NCBI RefSeq assembly: GCF_019583405.1
Contig: NZ_SZUU01000007.1
Span: 210,722 to 274,721, forward strand
Direction: 5' to 3'
DNA from: Bacteroides fragilis
GTDB lineage: Bacteria > Bacteroidota > Bacteroidia > Bacteroidales > Bacteroidaceae
DNA: 64,000 nt
How positions within the stretch are numbered: the first letter of the stretch is position 1; each line of letters begins with the position of its first letter. The position numbers and the translations under genes were made by a program. The notes beneath the pieces were generated by a model. That model searched no databases, had not been told where the DNA came from, and saw only the letters and a program-made list of their open reading frames with translations. Below are positions 8,542-17,469 of the stretch, one piece after another.

Positions 8542-8937
8542 TTATTTCTCCATTTTCTCGCCTGCTTCCTGCCAGGCATTGAATCCTTTATCCAATTCGT
8601 ACACTTTATATCCTTTCTCACTGAGAATAGCAGCAGCTTTCTTACTGCGCTTACCACTACGGCAATACAAAGCTACCGGTTTATCTTTTTGAAGGGTAGA
8701 GTCTGCCATGACCGCAAACGAATCATCGAGCACATTGATATTGATCGTCCCAGGAATGTGACCCTCCGAATACTCAGCTATGGTACGAACATCCAGCCGT
8801 TGCACACTCGCGTCCTCTATCAACGAAGCAAACTCCTTCACCGGCACTGTTTTAAAATCTCCTTTCGATTGCTGGCAAGAAAAGAGAGAAGACAAAAGAA
8901 ACCATATTCCCATAAGCATTGAATTCATTTTCGACAT
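8542..8937 (-). CDS. Rhodanese-like domain lipoprotein
   Basis: 131 residues. The N-terminus MSKMNSMLMGIWFLLSSLFSCQQ is a lipoprotein signal (Cys in LFSC). The body is a single rhodanese domain: RLDVRTIAEYSEGHIPGTINI and the active-site loop CRSGKRS with the catalytic Cys. Sulfur transfer or thiol chemistry in the envelope is likely, but the substrate cannot be told. It starts 4 bases after the stop of the NigD-like gene. An ATG at 8928 is an alternative start. Confidence 0.88.
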   Translation of the reverse strand: MSKMNSMLMGIWFLLSSLFSCQQSKGDFKTVPVKEFASLIEDASVQRLDVRTIAEYSEGHIPGTININVLDDSFAVMADSTLQKDKPVALYCRSGKRSKKAAAILSEKGYKVYELDKGFNAWQEAGEKMEK

Positions 8938-8941
8938 ATAT

Positions 8942-9637
8942 TTAGTAATTAATGGTTAAGTGACTGGGCACGTATTCAAACTGACAGGTCTGCACCTCCC
9001 CGTCGTACGTATGAAAACTGAAACAAATGATTGCTGATTCCTTGATATCGGACGCATACTGCCTCAACGGTACCGAAACATAAGCCCGCTTGGCATAAGC
9101 CTCCACATCTCCCCCATCGTCATGATAGAGCATTAAATGAACCTTCAACTTTCCGGTTACAGCATCCCGCGCCACAGACTCCCGAATGAAATGAAACGTA
9201 TGCCGCGCATTCTGTGCCCGGATAGAAAGGATCATATTCAGATAATCACGCCCCATCCAGATACTGAGCATATCAACCGGATCGAATTTCAAGCCATTCC
9301 GGAACTCTCCGGCAGGCAGCGGAACCGGAGAAACCGTATTAGCTAATGCATAAATGCGTATCTCTTGCCGCCCTCCTACCGACGAAAGCACTTCGTAATT
9401 GCTCACGATACGGTTAGAGGAATTGGGTAACAGTTCCGATCCAGTACGGTCTTCCGCCACGATCAGACGTTCTCCCTTATCCGTAACCAACGTTTTCAAC
9501 CGGCCGTCTGCTCCCGACTCTGCAGTCAGAAACTCCAACCTCACGGAAGGGTAAGGAGCACCATCGTCTTCGCTACAGGAAAGCAGGAAGGCGGAAAACA
9601 ACACAGACAGGACGATATGTGACGTCCATATTCTCAT
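8942..9637 (-). CDS. NigD-like lipoprotein
   Basis: 231 residues with a lipobox (FSAFLLSCSED). After it come a short VTDKGERLIVAED segment and a run of beta-strand-like sequence to the C-terminus. This layout resembles the NigD-like lipoproteins of Bacteroides (OB-like N-terminal and beta-sandwich C-terminal domains); the match is from memory and moderate. Its ATG overlaps the stop of the acyltransferase gene by 4 bases, so the two are translationally coupled. Function unknown. Confidence 0.65.
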   Translation of the reverse strand: MRIWTSHIVLSVLFSAFLLSCSEDDGAPYPSVRLEFLTAESGADGRLKTLVTDKGERLIVAEDRTGSELLPNSSNRIVSNYEVLSSVGGRQEIRIYALANTVSPVPLPAGEFRNGLKFDPVDMLSIWMGRDYLNMILSIRAQNARHTFHFIRESVARDAVTGKLKVHLMLYHDDGGDVEAYAKRAYVSVPLRQYASDIKESAIICFSFHTYDGEVQTCQFEYVPSHLTINY

Positions 9638-10782
9638 TGACGAGCAGCCAAATAGTTGGTCAACGGATTGGCATACATCAACAACAGCTTTTCACGCAAA
9701 AAAGGAATATCTTTGTTGGGAATCTCTATTTTTTCAAGCTGCTTCTCCACATAAGCCTCGAAACGTTGCTTCTCGGCCAACGTATAGTGGGATTCAAAAT
9801 CATTCTTACCAGTCAACAGATCGTGAGCTACATAATTGCCCGGATAAAGACGGTAATTACTATGAATGCGCTGATCAATCCATGTAGAGATACGCGCAAA
9901 CAACTCCGGTTTCGGTAAAGAGCGATCTACTGCCGAAAGCAAGTCATTGAGGCAAGCTCCCGTCTGGAAATGCACCCGGCCTTTATAGCCAAACAAACCG
10001 GTCTGCATATTCTTCAGGTCGTCTGCCATCGTTTTCTTATAGCCCTCTATATCACGCTTCAGCTGGAACTCCTGTGCTTTCAGGTAATCGCAGGGATCAT
10101 ATTCGTAGGAAATAGCGAGAGGAGCAATATTCATCTCCATCAGACGACTGATCACATCCCCTTCGCCACCCATTGCCAGCATCTTGAGTACACTGTCCTG
10201 AGTACGGTCATTAGAGTCTTTGGCACGTCCTTCACGTTGTGCAATCCAAATGGACTGATTCTTCTCTCCGATTGTATAGTGCATATAACGGGACATGCGG
10301 GCAGACGATTCAAGCATCTGCCGCATGGTCAGTGCACGTTGCACGATAAATGATTTATTGACCCGGACAAACTTCTTAATCCACGGATAAATCAGTAGAT
10401 TATCGCCAATAGCAATCTCTACCGTATCCATCCCCTGATCGACTAACAATACAGACAAAAAGCCGGAATCAAGAATGATGTCACGGTGATTCGAGATGTA
10501 GGTGTATGCTTTGCTCTTGTCCGGAGTAGCCGTATGATCCAATGAAATGCCATCCGTACAGTCGCCTGCAAGTTTCCACAGCAAACCATAGCAGAAGGTC
10601 TTCTGAAATTCCAGTTTCGTTCTACAGGCACGCATCTTTTGTGCCAGAATCTCAAAGGGTACATCCGGTATCACTCCGGCAACCACCTTCTGAAAAGCTG
10701 GATCGGCAATCAGTTCTTCGAAAACTCCGGAGAGTTCTTCGTCATTGTAAGGACGGATTTCATCAAACTCTGTTGTATTCAT
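9634..10782 (-). CDS. Glycerol-3-phosphate/1-acylglycerol acyltransferase-like protein
   Basis: 382 residues. The centre has the acyltransferase block YISNHRDIILDSGFL followed ~70 residues later by IWIAQREGRAKD, matching blocks I and III of the PlsC/PlsB superfamily. The His-to-Asp spacing is HX5D if the second Asp is catalytic, instead of the usual HX4D; I do not know if this is normal for the subfamily. It probably acylates a lipid precursor at the inner membrane. First gene of an operon with the NigD-like and rhodanese lipoproteins. Confidence 0.75.
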   Translation of the reverse strand: MNTTEFDEIRPYNDEELSGVFEELIADPAFQKVVAGVIPDVPFEILAQKMRACRTKLEFQKTFCYGLLWKLAGDCTDGISLDHTATPDKSKAYTYISNHRDIILDSGFLSVLLVDQGMDTVEIAIGDNLLIYPWIKKFVRVNKSFIVQRALTMRQMLESSARMSRYMHYTIGEKNQSIWIAQREGRAKDSNDRTQDSVLKMLAMGGEGDVISRLMEMNIAPLAISYEYDPCDYLKAQEFQLKRDIEGYKKTMADDLKNMQTGLFGYKGRVHFQTGACLNDLLSAVDRSLPKPELFARISTWIDQRIHSNYRLYPGNYVAHDLLTGKNDFESHYTLAEKQRFEAYVEKQLEKIEIPNKDIPFLREKLLLMYANPLTNYLAARQ

Positions 10783-10800
10783 AGCTTTTATTTTTTTATA

Positions 10801-10922
10801 AACTACAAGTAACGAGCAACGAGTTACAGGAAATAAACGATAAACGACAAGGACTGTACCACTTTATTCCACATGGAATTTGTATGGCATGCTGCCTGTA
10901 GCTCGTGACTCGCAGCTTACAG
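10801..10922. repeat. Long intergenic inverted repeat (GAGCTACAAG type)
   Basis: Arm 10801-10830 (ACTACAAGTAACGAG...GTTACAGG) pairs imperfectly with 10894-10922 (CCTGTAGCTCGTGACTCG...). It uses the same vocabulary as the element at 1440-1526 and fills the ddl-acyltransferase gap (both genes on the minus strand), reaching the ddl stop codon. It probably forms a large hairpin at the end of the PASTA-rluD-ddl transcript. Confidence 0.7.
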
Positions 10923-11897
10923 CTAAAATTTATTTTCTATAATATCAGTCATCACGTCTTTTATATCCAGTCCGGCGGCACGCACCTGCTGGGGGATAAA
11001 ACTGGTAGCAGTCATACCTGGTGTAGTATTCACCTCCAGAAGATTGATCTTCTCACCCTCCGTAATGATATAGTCCACACGAATAATGCCGGAACATCCC
11101 AGTATATCGTAAATAGCCGAGGTTAAAGTCTGGACACGACGAGTCAGTTCTTCCGATATACGTGCCGGAGTGATCTCGTCCACCTGTCCGTTGTACTTTG
11201 CATCGTAATCGAAAAATTCATTATGTGTCACGACCTCGGTCAACGGAAAGACTACCGATTTTTCTTTCGTTTTATAACAACCGCAAGTCAATTCTGTTCC
11301 ACCCATAAAGGCTTCTATCATCACTTCCTCAGCTTCACTGAAAGCCTTGGCAATGGCAGGTTGGATCTGTTCGCGCGTCTTCACCTTAGTCACGCCAAAA
11401 CTGGATCCTCCCAGATTGGGTTTGATAAAACAAGGCAGACCTATTTTCTCTACCACATCTTCATCGGAGACAGCCTGTCCCTGACGTACCAACAGCGATT
11501 CGGAGATACGCACACCAAATGCTTTGAGATACTGGTTGCAGACAAACTTATCGTAAGTGATGGCAGCGGCCAGTACACCACAGCATGAATACGGAATGCG
11601 CATCATATCGAAATAGCCCTGCAAACGTCCGTCTTCCCCCGGTGTTCCGTGAATGGTGATATAGGCAAAGTCGAACACGACCTTCTCCGCCCCATTCATA
11701 AAACTAAAGTCGTTTCTGTCCACCGGTGTTTTACTTCCGTCCGGCAATTGCACTTCCCAACGGCGACCTTCCATTTCTACGATGTACAAATTATACTTTT
11801 CCTTGTCGATAAAGGAGTAAATGCCCTGTGCACTACGCAGGGAAACTACGATTTCGGAGGTATCGCCTCCTGCCACAATGGCAATGTTGCGTTTCAT
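10923..11897 (-). CDS. ddl: D-alanine--D-alanine ligase
   Basis: Makes the D-Ala-D-Ala dipeptide for peptidoglycan, using ATP in the cytoplasm. 324 residues. ATP-grasp features: VAGGDTSE at the N-terminus, CFIKPNLGGSSFGVTKV, MIEAFMGGTELTCG, IIRVDYI and LLEVNTTPGMTATSFIPQQ. Its ATG overlaps the end of rluD by 4 bases, so it is the last gene of a PASTA protein-rluD-ddl operon. Confidence 0.96.
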   Translation of the reverse strand: MKRNIAIVAGGDTSEIVVSLRSAQGIYSFIDKEKYNLYIVEMEGRRWEVQLPDGSKTPVDRNDFSFMNGAEKVVFDFAYITIHGTPGEDGRLQGYFDMMRIPYSCCGVLAAAITYDKFVCNQYLKAFGVRISESLLVRQGQAVSDEDVVEKIGLPCFIKPNLGGSSFGVTKVKTREQIQPAIAKAFSEAEEVMIEAFMGGTELTCGCYKTKEKSVVFPLTEVVTHNEFFDYDAKYNGQVDEITPARISEELTRRVQTLTSAIYDILGCSGIIRVDYIITEGEKINLLEVNTTPGMTATSFIPQQVRAAGLDIKDVMTDIIENKF

Positions 11898-12967
11898 TCT
11901 AAATCTCTGTTACTAATATAACCTCTCCACTTCTCTATCAACCGGGTCATGTCGTCCGGCAACTCCGAAGTAAAATGCATCTCTTCGCCAGTGACGGGAT
12001 GCACAAACCCCAGCGTCATGGCGTGCAAAGCCTGCCGCGGACAAGTGTCGAAGCAATTGTTTACAAATTGTTTGTATTTACTAAAGTGGGTCCCTTTCAG
12101 GATTTCATGACCGCCATACCGCTCGTCATTGAAAAGTACATGACCGATATGCTTCATGTGCACACGTATCTGATGCGTACGCCCGGTTTCAAGAATACAT
12201 TCCACCAAAGTGACGTATCCCAGACGTTCGAGCACCCGGTAGTGGGTGACGGCATGTTTCCCTTGAGTAGGATCGGCCATAACGGCCATTTGCATCCGGT
12301 CTTTCGGATTACGAGCGATACTGCCTATAATGGTACCTTCGTCCTGATCGACAATGCCCCATACCAGTGCACAGTATCTGCGCTTAGTAGTTTTATTAAA
12401 GAACTGGATACCCAAATTGGTTTTAGCATCCGGTGTCTTAGCGATAACCAGTAATCCGGAAGTATCTTTATCAATGCGGTGCACCAAACCCACATGGGGG
12501 TCGTTGGCATCGTAATCGGGGTCATCCTTGAGATGCCAGGCGATAGCATTGACCAACGTACCATGATAGTTTCCGTGTCCCGGATGCACCACCAGTCCGG
12601 CCGGCTTATTCACCACCATCAGGTATTTATCTTCATAGACAATATTAAGTGGAATATCCTCCGGAATAATCTCATTGTCATAACGGGGACGATCCATCAT
12701 CACCGTAATCACATCCAGAGGTTTCACTTTATAGCTGCTCTTCACCGGTTTGCCATTAGCCATGACAAAACCGTCTTCAGCCGCTTTCTGTATGCGATTG
12801 CGCGAAGCATTGACGATGCGTTCAAACAAATATTTATCGACCCTGACCATTGCCTGCCCTTTATCCACTACCACGCGGAAATGTTCATAGAGCTGGTTTT
12901 CGTCACCTACGGGTTCTATATCATCCAATTCGTCCTGTTCAATATCGTCAGGCAATTCTTCTATCAT
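11894..12967 (-). CDS. rluD: Ribosomal large subunit pseudouridine synthase, RluA family (RluD-like)
   Basis: 357 residues. N-terminal S4 RNA-binding domain (VRVDKYLFERIVNASRNRIQKAAEDGFVMANGK, about residues 37-85) followed by the RluA catalytic domain with VNKPAGLVVHPGHGN, the catalytic Asp in HRIDKDTSGLLVIAKT, and GRTHQIRVH. It isomerises uridines in 23S rRNA; assignment as RluD rather than RluC is by the S4 domain and length. Upstream neighbour is a PASTA protein, downstream ddl. Confidence 0.92.
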   Translation of the reverse strand: MIEELPDDIEQDELDDIEPVGDENQLYEHFRVVVDKGQAMVRVDKYLFERIVNASRNRIQKAAEDGFVMANGKPVKSSYKVKPLDVITVMMDRPRYDNEIIPEDIPLNIVYEDKYLMVVNKPAGLVVHPGHGNYHGTLVNAIAWHLKDDPDYDANDPHVGLVHRIDKDTSGLLVIAKTPDAKTNLGIQFFNKTTKRRYCALVWGIVDQDEGTIIGSIARNPKDRMQMAVMADPTQGKHAVTHYRVLERLGYVTLVECILETGRTHQIRVHMKHIGHVLFNDERYGGHEILKGTHFSKYKQFVNNCFDTCPRQALHAMTLGFVHPVTGEEMHFTSELPDDMTRLIEKWRGYISNRDLE

Positions 12968-12997
12968 GCGTTTTTTCTACGTATACGTTTTCTTATA

Positions 12998-13639
12998 TTA
13001 AAACCAGGAATCATCATCTGTTCCGGAATCTTCGACAGACATAGCAGCATTTTCCACCATATCGACAGAATCGGTTGTGGTAGACTGCACTCCGTCACCT
13101 ACCATCAGAGTCAGCGTAGCGCCGATGGGAGCTTTATCTCCAATCTGCAATTGGCGTCCCTGATAGATCACGCCATATACCCAGTCCTTCTCTCCGCTCA
13201 CCATCCGGTTTTCGGTCAGTTTAAAGCCTGCGGCGATCAACTTTGCCTGCGCCTGGCGCACGGAACTGTTATCGGCCACATCAGGCACCACACTCAAAGG
13301 AGTACTGAGGGTATTTATTGTCAGATAGATTGTTCGTCCTTCTTTCACTTTCTGCCCAACCGACGGGTTAAGATCCAGGATAATGCCGGAAGGTTTGTTT
13401 TTTACGTAACTGGAGTCGGACACCACACAAGTCAGTCCCTGATTCCGGAACATCTTTTCCGCTTCACTTACAGACATTCCTTTTACGTCGGGCACTACTA
13501 CAGCTTCGCCATGGCGTGTGTATATATCCAGTCCTTTAAGTGTGCCAACCACTATGAGCACAGCCACTACAACCATGGCTATGATGTTTATCCAGAAGAA
13601 TCTATTGGCCTTGAAAGAAAAAAATTCTTTTATCGTCAT
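12998..13639 (-). CDS. Membrane-anchored PASTA-domain protein
   Basis: 213 residues. A short cytoplasmic N-terminus, one transmembrane helix (FFWINIIAMVVVAVLIVVGT, about residues 13-33), then PASTA repeats: VPDVKGMSVSEAEKMFRNQG, a second unit with SVGQKVKEGRTIYLTIN, and a third from VVPDVADNSSVRQAQAKLIAAG. PASTA domains bind uncrosslinked peptidoglycan. There is no kinase domain. It starts the operon with rluD and ddl, which suits a cell-wall role. Confidence 0.9.
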   Translation of the reverse strand: MTIKEFFSFKANRFFWINIIAMVVVAVLIVVGTLKGLDIYTRHGEAVVVPDVKGMSVSEAEKMFRNQGLTCVVSDSSYVKNKPSGIILDLNPSVGQKVKEGRTIYLTINTLSTPLSVVPDVADNSSVRQAQAKLIAAGFKLTENRMVSGEKDWVYGVIYQGRQLQIGDKAPIGATLTLMVGDGVQSTTTDSVDMVENAAMSVEDSGTDDDSWF

Positions 13640-13850
13640 AATTATAAGCTGTTAATGCGGACAAAGATACTATTTTCGTTACACAGTATCACAGACTTTC
13701 ACCGAGTTTTTAAAAAAGCGTATCAAAACCCGCTCTTTTGGTTTTCCACCTTGAACGTGATACCGTAATCAAATTGGAACCGGTTTTAAAACAAAAAGAA
13801 GCAAAGGAATCCTCCTTCACTTCTTCTTATTCGTTTGCAATGGCTAATAC

Positions 13851-14012
13851 TTATGCCTTCACTCCGTTGTATTCGTCAGAAACAGTCAGTTTCTTACGAC
13901 CTTTAGCGCGACGTGCAGCCAATACTCTACGGCCGTTAGCTGTAGCCATTCTCTCACGGAAACCGTGTTTGTTTTTTCTCTTTCTGTTAGAGGGTTGAAA
14001 TGTTCTTTTCAT
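13851..14012 (-). CDS. rpmH: 50S ribosomal protein L34
   Basis: 53 residues reading MKRTFQPSNRKRKNKHGF, then RERMATANGRRVLAARRAKGRKKLTVS-like basic sequence, the invariant L34 pattern. The C-terminus (DEYNGVKA) is a short extension. It is transcribed divergently from efp. A CAAAAATA (TATTTTTG on the minus strand) at 14058-14065 is a plausible -7 element for it. The 211 bases between it and the PASTA gene hold no recognised gene. Confidence 0.96.
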   Translation of the reverse strand: MKRTFQPSNRKRKNKHGFRERMATANGRRVLAARRAKGRKKLTVSDEYNGVKA

Positions 14013-14115
14013 TACTGTATCTTGTTTTTATGTTATTACTTCTACGGATTCGGGCTGCAAAAATAGGCACTTTTTTTAAATAAACCAAGAGTTAAGTCAT
14101 TTTTAGTCAAAACAT

Positions 14116-14147
14116 TTTGTATTTTTTGCCGATTTAGATTACTTTTG
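14116..14147 (+). promoter_or_regulatory. Promoter of efp
   Basis: TTTG at 14116-14119 and TACTTTTG at 14140-14147 are 20 bases apart, a full match to the Bacteroides promoter pattern, 58 bases before the efp ATG. Confidence 0.8.
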
Positions 14148-14205
14148 CACCCGAAAAGGTTCGAAGATAACTCAATAACAATCTATAAAATAAAGAATAT
14201 CAAGT

Positions 14206-14772
14206 ATGATTAATGCTCAAGACATCAAGAACGGAACTTGTATCCGCATGGATGGCAAACTGTATTTCTGTATCGAATTCCTCCACGTTAAACCGGGTAA
14301 AGGTAACACCTTCATGCGTACAAAACTGAAAGATGTAGTAAGCGGCTACGTTCTCGAACGTCGCTTCAATATCGGTGAGAAGCTGGAAGACGTACGCGTT
14401 GAACGTCGTCCCTATCAGTACCTGTACAAAGAAGGTGAAGATTATATCTTCATGAATCAGGAAACATTCGATCAACACCCGATCGCTCACGACTTGATCA
14501 ACGGTGTAGATTTCTTGCTGGAAGGTGCAGTAGTAGAAGTTGTATCGGATGCATCTACCGAAACCGTGCTTTATGCTGATATGCCTATCAAAGTTCAAAT
14601 GAAGGTTACTTATACGGAACCGGGTCTGAAAGGCGACACTGCTACCAACACCCTGAAACCGGCTACTGTAGAATCAGGTGCAACCGTTCGTGTTCCACTG
14701 TTTATCAGCGAAGGCGAAACGATCGAGATTGATACTCGTGACGGTTCTTACGTAGGTCGTGTAAAAGCATAA
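14206..14772 (+). CDS. efp: Elongation factor P
   Basis: 188 residues, normal length. N-terminal KOW-like domain starting MINAQDIKNGTCIRMDGKLY with the tip loop HVKPGKGNTF (Lys32), which reaches the peptidyl-transferase centre. The OB domains follow, ending with the signature IEIDTRDGSYVGRV. It relieves ribosome stalling at polyproline stretches. No EpmA/EpmB/EarP-type modification gene is near. A strong terminator follows. Confidence 0.97.
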   Translation: MINAQDIKNGTCIRMDGKLYFCIEFLHVKPGKGNTFMRTKLKDVVSGYVLERRFNIGEKLEDVRVERRPYQYLYKEGEDYIFMNQETFDQHPIAHDLINGVDFLLEGAVVEVVSDASTETVLYADMPIKVQMKVTYTEPGLKGDTATNTLKPATVESGATVRVPLFISEGETIEIDTRDGSYVGRVKA

Positions 14773-14794
14773 ACAGGTTAACTGCCGAAAAAAA

Positions 14795-14838
14795 ATGTGG
14801 CCTCTATCCCATACGGGAATAGGGGCCGCATTTTTTTA
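14795..14838 (+). terminator. Intrinsic terminator of efp
   Basis: ATGTGGCCTCTATCCC and GGGAATAGGGGCCGCAT form a ~15-bp stem with an ATAC loop, followed by TTTTTTTA. Confidence 0.9.
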
Positions 14839-14910
14839 TTACCATCCATGACGGTTATCAAAAAATAATGTCATATATTTGCAAGTCAACAACCGATTAT
14901 CATTAAACCT

Positions 14911-15900
14911 ATGCGATACTCCGTTATTATCCCCGTTTACAATCGTCCCGACGAAGTGGACGAATTATTGCAAAGCCTCACTACCCAACATTTCAAGGGT
15001 TTCGAAGTCATAGTGGTAGAAGACGGATCATCTGTCCCTTGCGAAGCGATAGTAGATAAATATCAAGGGAAACTGGACATACATTATTACGCCAAACCAA
15101 ACTCCGGCCCTGGACAGACCCGTAATTACGGGGCCGAACGCAGCGGAGGGGACTACCTTATCATATTAGATTCGGACTGTATCCTTCCCGAAGGATACTT
15201 CGATGCAGTGGAACAGGAACTTTCTGCCACCCCGGCCGATGCCTTTGGCGGACCGGACCGGGCACATAGTTCTTTCACTGATATACAGAAAGCGATCAAT
15301 TATTCGATGACTTCTTTCTTCACCACGGGGGGCATCCGCGGAGGCAAAAAGAAAATGGATAAGTTCTATCCGAGAAGTTTCAATATGGGTGTCCGCCGGG
15401 AGGTTTATCAAGCATTAAGAGGTTTCTCCAACATGCGTTTCGGCGAAGACATCGATTTCAGTATCCGCATATTCAAGGGAGGATACCAATGCCGTCTCTT
15501 TCCCGATGCCTGGGTATACCACAAACGACGTACGGATTTTAAGAAATTCTTCAAGCAGGTGCATAACTCCGGTATTGCGCGTATCAATCTCTACAAAAAA
15601 TATCCCGAATCGTTGAAAGTCGTCCATTTGCTGCCGGCTGTATTCACGTTGGGAGTTGCACTTCTACTACTATGTACTCCCTTTTGCCCGTTCAGCCTCG
15701 TCCCGATTCTACTTTATGCATTACTGGTCTGCCTGGATTCTGCGCTGCAAAACAAAAGCTTACGCATCGGCATCTATTCCATCGCTGCTTCTTTCATCCA
15801 ACTTATCGGATACGGCACAGGATTTTGGCGTGCCTGGTGGGAACGTTGTGTACTGGGAAGAAACGAATTTGAGGCTTTCCGCAAGAACTTCTATAAATAA
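14911..15900 (+). CDS. Family 2 glycosyltransferase with C-terminal membrane helices
   Basis: 329 residues. GT-A fold start MRYSVIIPVYNRPDEVDELLQSL, VVEDGSS, GPGQTRNYGAERSGGDYLIILDSDC with the DSD-type metal site, and later GEDIDFSIRIFKGGY and FPDAWVYHKRRTDFKKF. About 2 hydrophobic helices at residues 245-310 anchor it in the inner membrane. The acceptor is unknown; envelope polysaccharide or lipid is plausible. It follows efp after the terminator and precedes radC. Confidence 0.9.
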   Translation: MRYSVIIPVYNRPDEVDELLQSLTTQHFKGFEVIVVEDGSSVPCEAIVDKYQGKLDIHYYAKPNSGPGQTRNYGAERSGGDYLIILDSDCILPEGYFDAVEQELSATPADAFGGPDRAHSSFTDIQKAINYSMTSFFTTGGIRGGKKKMDKFYPRSFNMGVRREVYQALRGFSNMRFGEDIDFSIRIFKGGYQCRLFPDAWVYHKRRTDFKKFFKQVHNSGIARINLYKKYPESLKVVHLLPAVFTLGVALLLLCTPFCPFSLVPILLYALLVCLDSALQNKSLRIGIYSIAASFIQLIGYGTGFWRAWWERCVLGRNEFEAFRKNFYK

Positions 15901-15942
15901 AGATGCTTCAACAAAACCTTATCCCGCAAAACACATTAAATC

Positions 15943-16635
15943 ATGAACAAACAGAAACTAAACATCAAGCAGTGGTCCAAAGCCGATCGGCCACGCGAAA
16001 AAATGATGGCAAAAGGTTCCGAAGCATTGAGCGACGCTGAACTATTGGGCATCCTGATAGGTTCGGGCAATACGGAAGAGAGTGCCGTTGAACTGATGAG
16101 AAGGATACTTGCCACTTGCGACAACAACCTGAATGAACTGGGGAAATGGGAAGTACGGAACTTTTCTTCATTCAAAGGCATGGGACCGGCCAAAAGCCTC
16201 ACCATCATGGCCGCTTTAGAACTGGGCAAGCGGCGTAAACTGCAGGAAAGCAAAGAACGGGAACAGATCAGATGTTCAGAGGACATCTACAAGCTGTTCC
16301 ATCCGCTGATGTGTGATCTGCCGCAGGAAGAGTTCTGGATTCTGCTTCTGAACCAGGCATGCAAAGTAATCAGCAAATTACGTATCAGTACAGGAGGCAT
16401 TGACGGAACTTATGCCGATGTGCGCACCATCCTACGAGAAGCGCTGATAGGACGCGCTACACAAATAGCCCTGATTCATAATCACCCATCAGGTAATGCG
16501 AAGCCTAGCCAAGAGGACAAACGCTTGACGGGCGCCATACAAAAAGCGTCGCAAACGATGAACATCACCTTGGTGGATCATGTCATTGTCTGCGACGGTT
16601 GCTTTTATAGTTTTGCTGACGAAGGGCTTATCTGA
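15943..16635 (+). CDS. radC: RadC-family JAB domain protein
   Basis: 230 residues. N-terminal helix-hairpin-helix-like part (LSDAELLGILIGSG ... FSSFKGMGPAKSLTIMAALELGKR) and a C-terminal JAB/MPN metalloprotease-fold domain with the motif HNHPSGNAKPSQED. Historically called DNA repair protein RadC; the true function is not settled. Full length, chromosomal copy. Confidence 0.93.
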   Translation: MNKQKLNIKQWSKADRPREKMMAKGSEALSDAELLGILIGSGNTEESAVELMRRILATCDNNLNELGKWEVRNFSSFKGMGPAKSLTIMAALELGKRRKLQESKEREQIRCSEDIYKLFHPLMCDLPQEEFWILLLNQACKVISKLRISTGGIDGTYADVRTILREALIGRATQIALIHNHPSGNAKPSQEDKRLTGAIQKASQTMNITLVDHVIVCDGCFYSFADEGLI

Positions 16636-16659
16636 CCCGGTACAATGTTGAAATCCGAG

Positions 16660-17424
16660 TTAAAGTTGTGTTTCTCCTTCAACATAGTTTTCAAGAAACA
16701 GGTTCTCACCATCGAACACAGCATAAGAGAAGAAGTTGATCCAGTCGCCCAAGATAAGTATTCGCGCCGTAGCGCTCAGCATCAAGTCAAGTTCAATATG
16801 GCGATGACCGTAGATAAAGAAGTTAATATTAGGATGACTTTTCAAGTATTCCTTGGTATAAAGCACCAGAAACTCTTTATTCTCTCCCATATAATCCGGT
16901 TCTTTTCCACCCTCACGTTTCAGCCGACTGTGTTTGGCCCAATTCAGTCCCAAATCAATGCTCCACCGGGGATGAATCGTAGAGAACAAAGTCTGCAATG
17001 TACGACTATGGAACATAGTACGCAGCAACTTGAACTTTTTATCCGGATCTCCCAGCCCGTCACCATGTGCCAGGTAAAACTCTTTTCCATAAATCTCGGT
17101 GGTCACCGGTTCACGATGAATCGTCACCCCACACTCCTTAGTCAGATAGTCGCCGCACCAGATATCATGATTTCCCGTAAAGAAATGCACCTCTACTCCC
17201 ATATCGGTCAGTTCGGAGAGTTTCCCTAAAAAACGGGTATAACCTTTGGGAACGACCAAACGGAACTCATACCAAAAGTCGAACATATCGCCCAGCAGAT
17301 ATACTGCGGCAGCTTTGTGCTTAATGCTGTCGAGAAAATTGACCAGGCGCCGCTCCTGCGTACGTCCATGCTCTATGGCACGTGACCCCAAGTGGGCATC
17401 AGAAAGGAAATATACGTTTTTCAT
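16660..17424 (-). CDS. lpxH: UDP-2,3-diacylglucosamine diphosphatase (LpxH-like)
   Basis: 254 residues. Calcineurin-like metallophosphoesterase motifs: FLSDAHLG, LLGDMFDFWYE, FTGNHDIW, LAHGDG and IYGHRHIE. The RPEGGKEPDY-like middle and length fit LpxH, which cleaves UDP-2,3-diacylglucosamine to lipid X in lipid A synthesis at the inner membrane. Assigned to LpxH rather than a generic phosphoesterase by the overall pattern. Convergent with radC. Confidence 0.87.
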   Translation of the reverse strand: MKNVYFLSDAHLGSRAIEHGRTQERRLVNFLDSIKHKAAAVYLLGDMFDFWYEFRLVVPKGYTRFLGKLSELTDMGVEVHFFTGNHDIWCGDYLTKECGVTIHREPVTTEIYGKEFYLAHGDGLGDPDKKFKLLRTMFHSRTLQTLFSTIHPRWSIDLGLNWAKHSRLKREGGKEPDYMGENKEFLVLYTKEYLKSHPNINFFIYGHRHIELDLMLSATARILILGDWINFFSYAVFDGENLFLENYVEGETQL

Positions 17425-17469
17425 ACTGTAAGAATGGATCGTTTAAGAATAGAGGTAAACTGATAATGG

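Noticed and set aside
12479..13768. Long open frame of 429 codons on the + strand
   Set aside because: It is antisense to rluD and the PASTA gene, which both show full family motifs; the composition of the antisense protein is unlike any family.
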